A stretch of DNA of 20,786 bases from Lachnospiraceae bacterium UBA1760 (GTDB taxonomy: Bacteria; Bacillota; Clostridia; Lachnospirales; Lachnospiraceae), in contig DCHE01000016.1 in the NCBI GenBank assembly GCA_002314775.1, forward strand, positions 8,252 through 29,037, read 5' to 3'. A model generated the notes under the pieces. It searched no databases, was not told the DNA's origin, and saw nothing but the letters and a program-made list of their open reading frames with translations. Positions 1 through 6,710 of this stretch are shown in pieces. Both the position numbers and the translations under genes were made by a program. The number at the start of each line of letters is the position of its first letter. Position 1 is the first letter of the stretch.

Positions 1-247
1 CCTGGCCGTATGCATTCTGCTGCTGGCCGTACGCATCCTGGCCATATGCATTCTGCTGCTGATTATACGCATTTGGATCGTAGCCCTGCTGCTGACCATA
101 TGCATTCATCTGCTGATTGTACGCATTTGGGTCATAGCCTCCCTGCTGGCCATATGGGTCCTGGCCATAGCCATTTTGTGGCTGGCCATATGGGTTTTGA
201 CCATAATTGTCAGGATAGCCATTTCCCTGATTGAAATTGTCATCCAT
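1..247 (-). CDS. Gln/Tyr/Gly-rich protein, N-terminal part (cut by window edge)
   Basis: Only the first 82 codons are inside the window; the frame is still open at base 1. The start is the ATG at 247-245, preceded by GGAGG (255-259 on the plus strand). The visible protein begins MDDNFNQGNGYPDNYGQ and is almost entirely low complexity, built from repeats such as NAYGQQQ and GYDPNAYNQQ. No zinc ribbon precedes the repeat, unlike the similar Gln-rich protein at 18774-19691. In Firmicutes such Q/Y/G/P-rich N-termini commonly sit on the cytosolic side of small membrane proteins, but no membrane segment is visible here, so that is only a guess. Function unknown. The plus-strand frame across it (His/Ala-rich) is a shadow of the repeat. 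Confidence 0.8.
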   Translation of the reverse strand, partial: MDDNFNQGNGYPDNYGQNPYGQPQNGYGQDPYGQQGGYDPNAYNQQMNAYGQQQGYDPNAYNQQQNAYGQDAYGQQQNAYGQ

Positions 248-259
248 TCCTTTTTCCTC

Positions 260-513
260 CTTAAATTTTCCTGTTGAGGCTTTCTTATTACCTCAGCATA
301 TTAGCGTTATTATGTTTTCCCTTGGATTATAGCACAATAAACTCTGACTATAATACTTTATATTCGAGAAAAAATCAAACTATAGCCAAATTCTATTATC
401 ATTTCCTCGATTATTTGGCACATTACGTCATAGTTTATTATTGTGCAGGATTACTCTTTAGGTTGCATAGTATCCTATTTCTCCGAGTTTGTATGGCACC
501 CTTGTTCATCGAA
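260..513. other. Non-coding gap with long-range inverted repeat
   Basis: This AT-rich stretch holds the leader and promoter of the Gln-rich gene. It also carries GCACAATAA at 332-340 mirrored by TTATTGTGC at 438-446; the left arm touches the -10 element. A second pair, GCCAAAT 385-391 and ATTTGGC 413-419, lies inside. The 80-codon plus-strand frame across it has no ribosome binding site and no recognisable features, so I do not call a gene. Confidence 0.4.
326..334 (-). promoter_or_regulatory. Extended -10 promoter for the Gln-rich gene
   Basis: On the minus strand TGC TATAAT is a perfect -10 hexamer with the TGn extension, about 80 bases before the start codon at 247. The best -35 is weak (3/6), as is common for extended -10 promoters. 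Confidence 0.45.
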
Positions 514-572
514 TAAAAAAAGATGCCATACTTGATGAGATGAAGATACATCTCATCTGGAAATATGGCATC
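514..572 (-). terminator. Two-tier terminator after butyrate kinase
   Basis: Outer stem GATGCCATA (522-530) with TATGGCATC (564-572) and inner stem GATGAGATG (534-542) with CATCTCATC (549-557), both perfect 9 bp, around an AAGATA loop. On the minus strand it is followed by seven T (514-520 region). It lies 27 bases after the buk stop codon. Confidence 0.85.
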
Positions 573-598
573 ATTAATATTCATTATTTTAGCTAAAC

Positions 599-1663
599 TT
601 AGTAAATCTTAGCTTCCTCCTCGCCGTTCATTACACGAAGAGCACCCTGTGTAAGAGCAAGTAACTCGTCCTCACCTGGGTAAACTGTAACTGGAGCGAT
701 GAATCCAACTCTCTCCTCGATGGCATCTGTTACATGCTTTCCGTATGCGATACCACCAGTTAAGATAATCTGGTCAACCTTTCCGAAGAGTACTGCTGCC
801 TGAGCACCGATATCCTTAGATACCTGGTAGATAAATGCATCGTAAACCTGCTTTGCGAACTCATCCTCGCAAGCCATCTTGTATACATCTCTTGCATCAT
901 TTGTGTGAAGGTAAGCGTTGAAGCCACCATTTCCGATAAGCATCTTCTTAACTTCCTTCTGAGTGTACTTGCCAGAGAAGCAAAGGTCTGCGAGTGCTCC
1001 TGGAGGAACTGCACCAGCTCTCTCTGGAGAAAATGCACCATCACCTGAAAGTGCGTTGAATACATCGATAACCTTTCCACCTGTGTGAGCACCAACTGAT
1101 ACTCCACCGCCCATATGAACTACGATAAGGTTAAGGCTCTCGTATGGAACTCCCTTCTCCTTAGCATATCTCTTAGCAACTGCCTTCTGGTTAAGAGCAT
1201 GGAAGATAGAAACTCTTGGAAGCTCTGGAACACCTGAAAGTCTTGCAATATCCTGAAGCTCATCAACTACTACAGGGTCAACGATAAATGACTTTGCACC
1301 AATCTCGTCTGCGATTTCCTTAGCAAGGATACCGCCGAGGTTTGAAGCATGCTCACCGCCTCTAGCTGTAAGAAGGTCGTAGATAAGTGCGTCTGTAACC
1401 TCATAGGTTCCACTTGGGATTGGCTTAAGAAGTCCACCACGTCCAACTACTACATCAAGAGATTTGATATCAAAATCCTTCTCCTTAAGGAAGTTTACAA
1501 TCATATCCTTTCTGAAGTCCTTCTGATCAACAATCTTGTCATACTTGCTGATTTCTTCTGTTGAATGTCTTAATGTCTCGTCAAATAAAAGTGTCTCATC
1601 CTCGAACACACCAAGCTTTGTTGATGTAGAACCTGGATTGATAATAAGTAACTTGAATGACAT
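599..1663 (-). CDS. buk: Butyrate kinase
   Basis: Cytosolic kinase of the acetate kinase (ASKHA) superfamily that converts butyryl phosphate and ADP to butyrate and ATP, the last step of butyrate formation. The 354-residue protein has the usual length. It shows the N-terminal phosphate motif NPGSTSTK (residues 9-16), the central VVHMGGGVSVGAHTGG block followed by SGDGAFSPERAG, and the C-terminal ILTGGIAYGK nucleotide-binding segment. I chose the ATG at 1663 because GGAGG (1672-1676) lies 8 bases before it; an ATG five codons upstream overlaps that ribosome binding site. It follows ptb by 55 bases of AT-rich DNA with no terminator, so the two are an operon. A branched-chain acyl kinase role is a less likely alternative; the ptb neighbour supports butyrate. 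Confidence 0.95.
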   Translation of the reverse strand: MSFKLLIINPGSTSTKLGVFEDETLLFDETLRHSTEEISKYDKIVDQKDFRKDMIVNFLKEKDFDIKSLDVVVGRGGLLKPIPSGTYEVTDALIYDLLTARGGEHASNLGGILAKEIADEIGAKSFIVDPVVVDELQDIARLSGVPELPRVSIFHALNQKAVAKRYAKEKGVPYESLNLIVVHMGGGVSVGAHTGGKVIDVFNALSGDGAFSPERAGAVPPGALADLCFSGKYTQKEVKKMLIGNGGFNAYLHTNDARDVYKMACEDEFAKQVYDAFIYQVSKDIGAQAAVLFGKVDQIILTGGIAYGKHVTDAIEERVGFIAPVTVYPGEDELLALTQGALRVMNGEEEAKIY

Positions 1664-1718
1664 ATTACTTTCCTCCATTATTTATCTTTATTATTAGTTC
1701 TTTATTATTTATTTGTTA

Positions 1719-2636
1719 TTATTTATTTTTCATGGCCTCTGCAACAACTGCGCCAAGTGCAAGTGAGTTAACCTTAACCTCAAATGAATCTGAACGTGAT
1801 GTAAGGATAACTGGAGCCTTTGTACCAGTGATCATATTACCATTGATGCACTTAGCATTGTGTACAAGTGCCTTGTATAAAATGTTACCAGAATGGATGT
1901 CTGGGAAGAGAAGTACATCTGCATCTCCAACGATCTTTCTGCCTGTAGCTCCCTTATGCTTAGCTGCCTCTGGGCATGTAGCAAGGTCATATGAAAGAGG
2001 TCCGTCAACGATACATCCTGTAATAGCACCCTCATCGTTCATCTTTGTGAGCTCTGCTGCCTCAACTGTACACTGCATCTTAGGATTTACAACCTCAACT
2101 GCTGCAAGAGGAGCAACCTTTGGATTTGGAACTCCGCAAGCCTCACAGATTTCAACTGTATTGTTGATGATTGCAACCTTATCCTCAAGTGTAGGATATG
2201 TCATAAATGCAACATCTGTAAGGAAGAGTAAGTGATCCATTCCCTCAACATCAAATACACAAACATGTGATAATGGCTTACCTGTTCTAAGTCCAACTTC
2301 CTTGTCAAGTACACTCTTTAAGAATCCCTTTGTATCGATGAGACCCTTCATGTACATATCAGCCTTTCCATCATGAACAAGCTTAACTGCTGTGAGAGCT
2401 GCCTCTGTAACATCCTTTACGTCGATAATCTCGAACTCATCGATGTTCATCTTTAACTCTGCAGCGATCTCTCTAATCTTATCCTCATCACCAACGAGAA
2501 TTGCATCTGCAATATTTCTTTCCTTAGCAGCCTTTACTGCCTCAAGAACAGCGTCATCCTGTGCTACTGCAACAGCAACTGTCTTCTTCTCACACTCTGC
2601 AACCTTTGCGATTAAGTCGTCAAAACTCTTAGCCAT
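1719..2636 (-). CDS. ptb: Phosphate butyryltransferase
   Basis: Transfers the butyryl group from CoA to phosphate, giving the butyryl phosphate used by the adjacent kinase. The 305-residue protein is collinear with the Ptb/Pta C-terminal family: it opens MAKSFDDLIAKV, has DMYMKGLIDTKGFLKSVL near residue 95, FLTDVAFMTYPTLEDK near 140, CIVDGPLSYDLA near 210 and DVLLFPDIHSGNILYKAL near 240. AAAGGA lies about 10 bases before the ATG. It is the first gene of ptb-buk, read from a good promoter at 2717-2745 and a leader of about 75 bases that contains a perfect hairpin. Because many gut butyrate producers instead use butyryl-CoA:acetate CoA-transferase, this locus marks the kinase route. I see no truncation or frameshift. 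Confidence 0.94.
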   Translation of the reverse strand: MAKSFDDLIAKVAECEKKTVAVAVAQDDAVLEAVKAAKERNIADAILVGDEDKIREIAAELKMNIDEFEIIDVKDVTEAALTAVKLVHDGKADMYMKGLIDTKGFLKSVLDKEVGLRTGKPLSHVCVFDVEGMDHLLFLTDVAFMTYPTLEDKVAIINNTVEICEACGVPNPKVAPLAAVEVVNPKMQCTVEAAELTKMNDEGAITGCIVDGPLSYDLATCPEAAKHKGATGRKIVGDADVLLFPDIHSGNILYKALVHNAKCINGNMITGTKAPVILTSRSDSFEVKVNSLALGAVVAEAMKNK

Positions 2637-2669
2637 TTTTCTAATTTTCCTTTCGTACTATAATTATTT

Positions 2670-2691
2670 TGGCAAATGTAAATATTTGCCA
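2670..2691 (-). promoter_or_regulatory. Leader hairpin or operator before ptb
   Basis: TGGCAAAT (2670-2677) and ATTTGCCA (2684-2691) form a perfect 8 bp inverted repeat with a 6-base centre. It lies 34 to 55 bases before the ptb start, downstream of the predicted transcription start. No T-run follows, so it is not a simple terminator. Confidence 0.5.
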
Positions 2692-2716
2692 TAAATTTTT
2701 CTAAACCGTAACCTTT

Positions 2717-2745
2717 ATTCTACCATTACAAAATGTAATTATCAA
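2717..2745 (-). promoter_or_regulatory. ptb-buk promoter with palindrome between -35 and -10
   Basis: Minus strand TTGATA (2740-2745), 17-base spacer, TAGAAT (2717-2722) with an upstream TGG extension. The spacer contains ATTACA-3-TGTAAT (2725-2739), a perfect palindrome placed where a bound repressor would block RNA polymerase. Confidence 0.6.
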
Positions 2746-2775
2746 GTAGTATAGTCCCTTATAATATAGGCTTTC

Positions 2776-3072
2776 CTATTCTTTTTGGGCATCCTTATCT
2801 GTTTTATCTTCTTTACTCTTCTTTTCCGCAGTCTCTTTCTTATTTTCTGCCTTGGCCTTCTTTGCATCAATCAAAATATCACAAACATTTGCTATTATCG
2901 AAAGCCCAATAGCCCAGCTGGCAATAAGTCTTTCTCCACTGTTAATCTTGGAAATCTTAACCTTCTGCTTAAATTCCTTCTTGCTCTCTTTTTTTGCAAG
3001 CGCCTTCTCTGCCTTCTTGACCTTCTTAGGACTCTTTGGCTTTTTTGCGGCTTCCACCTTCATCTCTGCCAT
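2776..3072 (-). CDS. Small Lys-rich single-pass membrane protein, function unknown
   Basis: Unrecognised 98-residue protein. A very strong ribosome binding site (AAAGGAG, 6 bases before the ATG) supports it as the real gene here rather than the two longer frames on the opposite strand. The sequence has three parts: a Lys/Ala/Glu-rich N-terminus (about residues 5-45, likely helical), one hydrophobic stretch LIASWAIGLSIIANVCDILI near residues 49-68 that could span the membrane, and a charged Lys/Glu/Asp-rich tail. There is no cleavable signal peptide. The charge pattern suggests nucleic acid or membrane surface binding, but that is a guess. It lies upstream of ptb on the same strand; the ptb promoter between them argues for separate control. 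I see only a weak hairpin (ATAGG-CTTT-CCTAT) over its stop codon. Confidence 0.65.
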   Translation of the reverse strand: MAEMKVEAAKKPKSPKKVKKAEKALAKKESKKEFKQKVKISKINSGERLIASWAIGLSIIANVCDILIDAKKAKAENKKETAEKKSKEDKTDKDAQKE

Positions 3073-3333
3073 GCTATCTCCTTTCCGAGATACAATTTCC
3101 GACCAGTATCTCTAAAAAATACACATACAGTTCAATTATACATTCTGATGCACAATTTTTCTACATATTATAAATAAGTTTTTTCCTTTATCCTGATGAC
3201 CCGACCTATTGATATTCTGGTATTCAAATAAACTGATATCTCTCTTACCTTTTATCTTAATATCTTGATATTTTAATATTTTTTGCAGATTTCCTTATGT
3301 ACAAATCATAAGCTCTATGCTATAAACTTTAAA

Positions 3334-3361
3334 TTGATGTAATTAGACTGATGAATATATT
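3334..3361 (+). promoter_or_regulatory. Putative MATE promoter
   Basis: TTGATG (3334-3339), 16-base spacer, TATATT (3356-3361). Predicted transcription start is near 3368, which places the tandem array in the leader. Confidence 0.45.
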
Positions 3362-3414
3362 CAGGTATTTTTATTCAGGTATTTTTATTTAAGTATTTTT
3401 GTTTAAGTATTTTT
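3359..3414 (+). repeat. 14 bp tandem repeat, four copies
   Basis: Four units in a row: ATTCAGGTATTTTT twice, then ATTTAAGTATTTTT and GTTTAAGTATTTTT. The array ends 43 bases before the MATE start codon. Confidence 0.9.
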
Positions 3415-3456
3415 ATAGAAGGAATTATTAGAACGTAATATTAGAAAGGACTCGCC

Positions 3457-4794
3457 ATGAAAGACTTGACAAAGGGTTACCCAGCGAAGGTAATCATATT
3501 ATTTGCGCTTCCAATAATGTTTGGAAGCATTTTCCAGACTCTGTATAATCTTTGCGACAGCATGATTGTCAGCAACTACATAAACTCTGATGCCTTAGCT
3601 TCAGTAGGTGCAACTGCAGTCGTTTCAAACACACTTATCGGATTTATAAATGGTCTCACTCAGGGACTTGCCATTCCAGTCGCAAGATATTTCGGTGCGA
3701 AGGACACGCCATCCATAAAGAGAAATATTGCCCAGAGCTTTATTATTACATTTGTTTCAGCTATTGTGATTACAGTATTGTCGCTCATTTTAATAAAACC
3801 AGTTCTCGTACTTCTCAACACCCCTGACGAGCTTATGGAGAGTTCACTTACCTATGTTAACATAATACTTGCAGGTATTATTTTTACTGCGCTCTACAAT
3901 TCGTGCGCAAATATACTCCGTGCACTGGGTAACAGTCGTACCCCTCTATATTTTCTTATGGTTGCGGTTGTGATAAACATCGGTCTGGATCTTCTGTTTA
4001 TTAGAGTATTTGATATGGGTATTGCAGGTGCTGCCTATGCAACAATCATCTCTCAGTTCATCTCAGGAGCCTTGACACTCACGTATATGATTGTTAAATA
4101 TAAAAGCATTCTTCCCGGAAAGGGAGACTGGAAAATCATTTCTGCAGATATTTCTGAGCTCATTCCATCTGGCCTTGCCATGGCACTTATGGGCTGCATA
4201 GTAAATATCGGAACCGTAATCCTTCAGAGCGGAATCAACGGACTTGGCAATACAATAATAACTGCACATACAGCTTCAAGAAGAATCTTCGATATCTTAA
4301 CTGTGTTCCTCTACACTGTAGGAATTGGAATGACCACCTATGTAAGTCAGAATATCGGCGCGAAAAAGCTTGACAGAGTTAAAACGGGAATTAGACAGGC
4401 GATAATTATTACGATGTGCGAGACTGTTATTTTAATTACAATTTGTTTTATCTTTGGCAAATCACTGATTATCTGGATTACCGGCTCAACCGACCCTGAG
4501 CTACTGAAAAATTCCGTTATGTATATCCGAATCAGCAGCCTCAATTTCTTCTGGCTCGGACCACTCTTTATTCTCAGATGTTCTATGCAGGGAATGGGAA
4601 GAAAGATTGTACCACTTATCTCTTCTGGTATTGAGCTTACATGTAAAATTATGTCAGTGCTTATATTAACTCCTCTCTGGGGATACCTTGGAATTGCTAT
4701 CACTGAGCCTATCAGCTGGTTCTTGTGTACTGCTCTTCTTACTATTATGTACCTGACAAAAAAGCCCGAGAAGATGTATCCCGAGCTTTGTTAA
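3457..4794 (+). CDS. MATE family cation/drug antiporter
   Basis: Inner-membrane exporter of the multidrug and toxic compound extrusion family, coupled to sodium or proton gradients. The 445-residue length and about 12 hydrophobic segments fit the family. The N-terminus carries the typical ALPIMFGSIFQTLYNLCDS segment followed by ALASVGATA and the GLTQGLAIPVARYFGAKD motif; the second half repeats the pattern around TYVSQNIGAKK, as expected for two pseudo-symmetric halves. AAAGGA lies 6 bases before the ATG. It is a single gene with its own promoter, a repeat-bearing leader and a strong terminator just after the stop codon. The substrate cannot be deduced. Flippase-type relatives (MurJ, Wzx) are less likely given the MATE signature near the N-terminus. 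Confidence 0.92.
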   Translation: MKDLTKGYPAKVIILFALPIMFGSIFQTLYNLCDSMIVSNYINSDALASVGATAVVSNTLIGFINGLTQGLAIPVARYFGAKDTPSIKRNIAQSFIITFVSAIVITVLSLILIKPVLVLLNTPDELMESSLTYVNIILAGIIFTALYNSCANILRALGNSRTPLYFLMVAVVINIGLDLLFIRVFDMGIAGAAYATIISQFISGALTLTYMIVKYKSILPGKGDWKIISADISELIPSGLAMALMGCIVNIGTVILQSGINGLGNTIITAHTASRRIFDILTVFLYTVGIGMTTYVSQNIGAKKLDRVKTGIRQAIIITMCETVILITICFIFGKSLIIWITGSTDPELLKNSVMYIRISSLNFFWLGPLFILRCSMQGMGRKIVPLISSGIELTCKIMSVLILTPLWGYLGIAITEPISWFLCTALLTIMYLTKKPEKMYPELC

Positions 4795-4808
4795 TATATA
4801 TAATATAC

Positions 4809-4849
4809 GGTAGTATCTACTCTTTTTAAGGGTAGATGCTGCCTTTTTT
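4809..4849 (+). terminator. Terminator after the MATE gene
   Basis: A 14-pair stem (4809-4822 with 4830-4843, three or four G-U pairs) with a 7-base loop is followed by TTTTTT (4844-4849). On the minus strand, where the vWA gene ends at 4875, the hairpin lacks a good T-run, so any bidirectional use is weak. Confidence 0.85.
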
Positions 4850-4874
4850 CTTGAGATAGGTCGACGCTACCTTT

Positions 4875-6398
4875 TTATGCTGCTATTGCCTCCTGAACCA
4901 TAGCGTATCTGTCGCTGTCAAGAACATTAATAAGACACTGGAGCGGACTCAAATCGGTATCCTTACCTGCTCCCTTTATGGTATTTTGCGAGAAGCCTGA
5001 GATAAGCGCCACACCCGAAAATGCCTCCCTAAGCGGTACTGTATCGGTCCTTCCGCAGACATTCCAGAATATTAGCTTCGGCATATTATAGCCTGCCGCC
5101 TCATACTCCTCCCTTATACTCTCAAAGAGAGGCTTAAGCTCTATAATATCGCAGGATCTGATATCTGCATTATCGAACTCCATGTCCGATACTACAAGAA
5201 CCTGGCCCGGCATTTCCTCCCTTGACATGCCGTAAAGCTTTGCCGAATCGAGAAGAAGTCTGAACACTGCCTCGATATCAGTGTTGTAGCCCATAGAGCA
5301 TCGGCTGACCTTCTTTATCTTCTCTCCTAAGCTTTTACATTCTGAAAGATCAATAATAGAAGGGCTCTTGCTGAAGGTTATTACCTTATCCTTAAAGCGG
5401 CCTCTGAGTCTCTCTGAAAAATAAATACCAAGCCCAAGACTTACATCCATTGCATTTATATTACCATTTATTATCTGGTACATACTTCCAGAACAGTCAG
5501 AAACCACAATACAGTCAGAAAGCTCTTCATTTAAGAATGAATTTTCCTTACCCGGAATATTCTCCGATGTGGAAAAGCTCTTCCAGATTGCCTCAGCGAA
5601 GATATCGTATTTTCTGCAATTGTAGACGTAGCTTTCTTCTTTGTATCTTGCAACAACCTCATGTGGAGATACTCCAGTTATGTGAAAGCTGTTCTCACCC
5701 TTTACTGCAGCCTCGATATAGTCGTACCTTCTCTGAAAATCATTTCTCACAAAGCATTCATTGTACTTGAGATTTGCCCTGGCTGGCACCTTCTCGTAAT
5801 CAATCTCTTCGTAACGACCTTCAGTTATCTTGGTCTCAACGATATTTATATGCTTTCGGAGCGTGGTCAGAATTCTTCTGTATTCCCTAATATCTAGTCC
5901 AAGTCCCCTTGCGATTATCCTTGCATTTTTTCTGGTTATTCTTGAAGAGGCATTGTCACTTGGAAGCCACTTGGCAAGAAGCGAAACCGCCTCCTTCTTC
6001 GCTAAAAGCTCCAGGTCTTTCTTAAGAGTTTCTTCTATATAAGAGATAACCTCTTTCTCAGCCTCTGTCTCAAGAAGCGAAAGAAGATCATCGTATCTTC
6101 CATAGTAGGGAATTAGCGGGATGAGATTTTTTACTATCTCCGGGTACTCCTCTTCTAAAGTCCTAAGGCACACTCTGAAGCTTCTTCTTTCCCCAAGTCC
6201 CTCCTCGATATCTCTGAGGTAGAACATCCACTTGATTGCATAGATCTTGTCGAATTTTAATGCATCGCGGAAGCACGAAGCAATTTCTTCCTCATTTCTT
6301 CTTCTAAATGAGCTTACCTTGAAGTTTATATCTGTAAGTGCATTTCCACTAGTGCTGTAGCCTAGTGCACCATTTTCTGTTATGCTATACTGCTCCAT
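4875..6398 (-). CDS. Ro60/DUF2828-like protein with C-terminal von Willebrand A domain
   Basis: A 507-residue protein that I place in the DUF2828/TROVE-related group. Residues 1 to about 270 are predicted helical, with the opening TENGALGYSTSGNALTDINF typical of the group. The C-terminal vWA domain (about 290-500) has an apparently intact MIDAS metal site: D301-x-S303-x-S305 in VVSDCSGSM, T373 in NTDIEA and D405 in VVSDMEFD. The following KLIFWNV block also fits DUF2828. In Ro60 the helical ring binds misfolded RNAs and Y RNAs; whether this protein binds RNA is inference. A near-perfect AAAGGAGGT lies 6 bases before the ATG. Just upstream sits a terminated small RNA, and the XRE and Lon-like ATPase genes lie further upstream on the same strand. 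No strong promoter is visible between the terminator and the start, so read-through may express it. Confidence 0.85.
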   Translation of the reverse strand: MEQYSITENGALGYSTSGNALTDINFKVSSFRRRNEEEIASCFRDALKFDKIYAIKWMFYLRDIEEGLGERRSFRVCLRTLEEEYPEIVKNLIPLIPYYGRYDDLLSLLETEAEKEVISYIEETLKKDLELLAKKEAVSLLAKWLPSDNASSRITRKNARIIARGLGLDIREYRRILTTLRKHINIVETKITEGRYEEIDYEKVPARANLKYNECFVRNDFQRRYDYIEAAVKGENSFHITGVSPHEVVARYKEESYVYNCRKYDIFAEAIWKSFSTSENIPGKENSFLNEELSDCIVVSDCSGSMYQIINGNINAMDVSLGLGIYFSERLRGRFKDKVITFSKSPSIIDLSECKSLGEKIKKVSRCSMGYNTDIEAVFRLLLDSAKLYGMSREEMPGQVLVVSDMEFDNADIRSCDIIELKPLFESIREEYEAAGYNMPKLIFWNVCGRTDTVPLREAFSGVALISGFSQNTIKGAGKDTDLSPLQCLINVLDSDRYAMVQEAIAA

Positions 6399-6460
6399 AA
6401 TTTACCTCCTTTATACTTAGATTGCAGCATACTCCCACTTATGTGGAACTATGCTTCCTC

Positions 6461-6580
6461 TAAAAAAATAAAACGGCACTTGTCTTATGAAAAGGCAAGT
6501 GCCCAGGCACATAAAATATTAACCCATTATAAATCCAAAAAACATAATCTTTGCTGTCCGTGCCTGCCCTATTTGATTGT
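6461..6580 (-). ncRNA. Candidate small structured RNA (Y-RNA-like or attenuator)
   Basis: A minus-strand transcription unit with a consensus promoter (6587-6614), a predicted start near 6580 and a strong terminator (6462-6503). The RNA would be about 120 nt. Its 5' part contains CAGGCAC (6560-6566) which pairs with GTGCCTG (6504-6510), closing an AU-rich internal region of about 50 nt; this stem abuts the terminator stem with no gap and could stack on it. The short words GGCAC and GTGCC each occur twice, so the alternative pairings (first with last, second with third) are possible, as in attenuators. No convincing coding sequence lies inside. Adjacent to a Ro60-like gene, a Y-like RNA is an attractive reading, but a leader controlling that gene is equally possible. 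Ends are predicted by eye. Confidence 0.5.
6462..6503 (-). terminator. Terminator of the small RNA, ahead of the vWA gene
   Basis: A 12-pair stem (6475-6486 with 6492-6503, one G-U pair) with a 5-base loop, followed on the minus strand by a T-rich run (6462-6474). It lies 64 bases before the vWA gene start. Confidence 0.85.
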
Positions 6581-6586
6581 AAGCTT

Positions 6587-6614
6587 ATTATAACACCTTC
6601 TTTTTTTACTTAAA
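6587..6614 (-). promoter_or_regulatory. Promoter of the small RNA
   Basis: Minus strand TTTAAG (6609-6614), 16-base spacer, TGT then perfect TATAAT (6587-6592). It is an extended -10 promoter placed after the XRE terminator, so the RNA is an independent unit. Confidence 0.6.
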
Positions 6615-6651
6615 GTGAACCTGTAGTTTAAAAGCCTGCTTTTTTATTAAT

Positions 6652-6692
6652 AAAAAAAGTGCATATGATGTAGGAATATACATCATATACAC
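6652..6692 (-). terminator. Terminator of the XRE gene
   Basis: Arms 6659-6672 and 6679-6692 pair over 14 positions with one mismatch, loop of 6, followed on the minus strand by TTTTTTT (6652-6658). It starts 19 bases after the XRE stop codon. Confidence 0.85.
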
Positions 6693-6710
6693 TGAATATA
6701 AGCTTAATAA

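Larger units (their letters stand above)
3073..3456. other. Divergent intergenic region, very AT-rich
   Basis: This 384-base gap separates the Lys-rich protein (minus) from the MATE gene (plus). It contains repeated GATAT words, including the palindrome AATATC-TT-GATATT at 3259-3272, the MATE promoter at 3334-3361 and a 14 bp tandem array at 3359-3414. I see no additional gene or RNA in it. Confidence 0.6.

Noticed and set aside
10..234. Plus-strand reading frame rich in His, Ala and Ser
   Set aside because: It is the complement of the Gln/Tyr/Gly repeat; the minus-strand frame has a GGAGG ribosome binding site and a natural start.
1664..1678. Upstream ATG of butyrate kinase
   Set aside because: It overlaps the GGAGG that serves the ATG at 1663.
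1657..2235. 192-codon plus-strand frame with hydrophobic segments
   Set aside because: Lies opposite ptb, whose protein is fully recognisable; no ribosome binding site.
2785..3177. Two plus-strand frames (also 2852-3115) that look membrane-like
   Set aside because: Hydrophobic look comes from the complement of Lys codons; the minus-strand gene has a strong ribosome binding site.
3359..3414. CRISPR-like array
   Set aside because: Units are 14 bp in direct contact with no spacers and no cas genes; the 12 bp arrays fail for the same reason.
6424..6517. Minus-strand frame of about 31 codons crossing the small RNA terminator
   Set aside because: No ribosome binding site, and it runs through both arms of the terminator hairpin; judged fortuitous.
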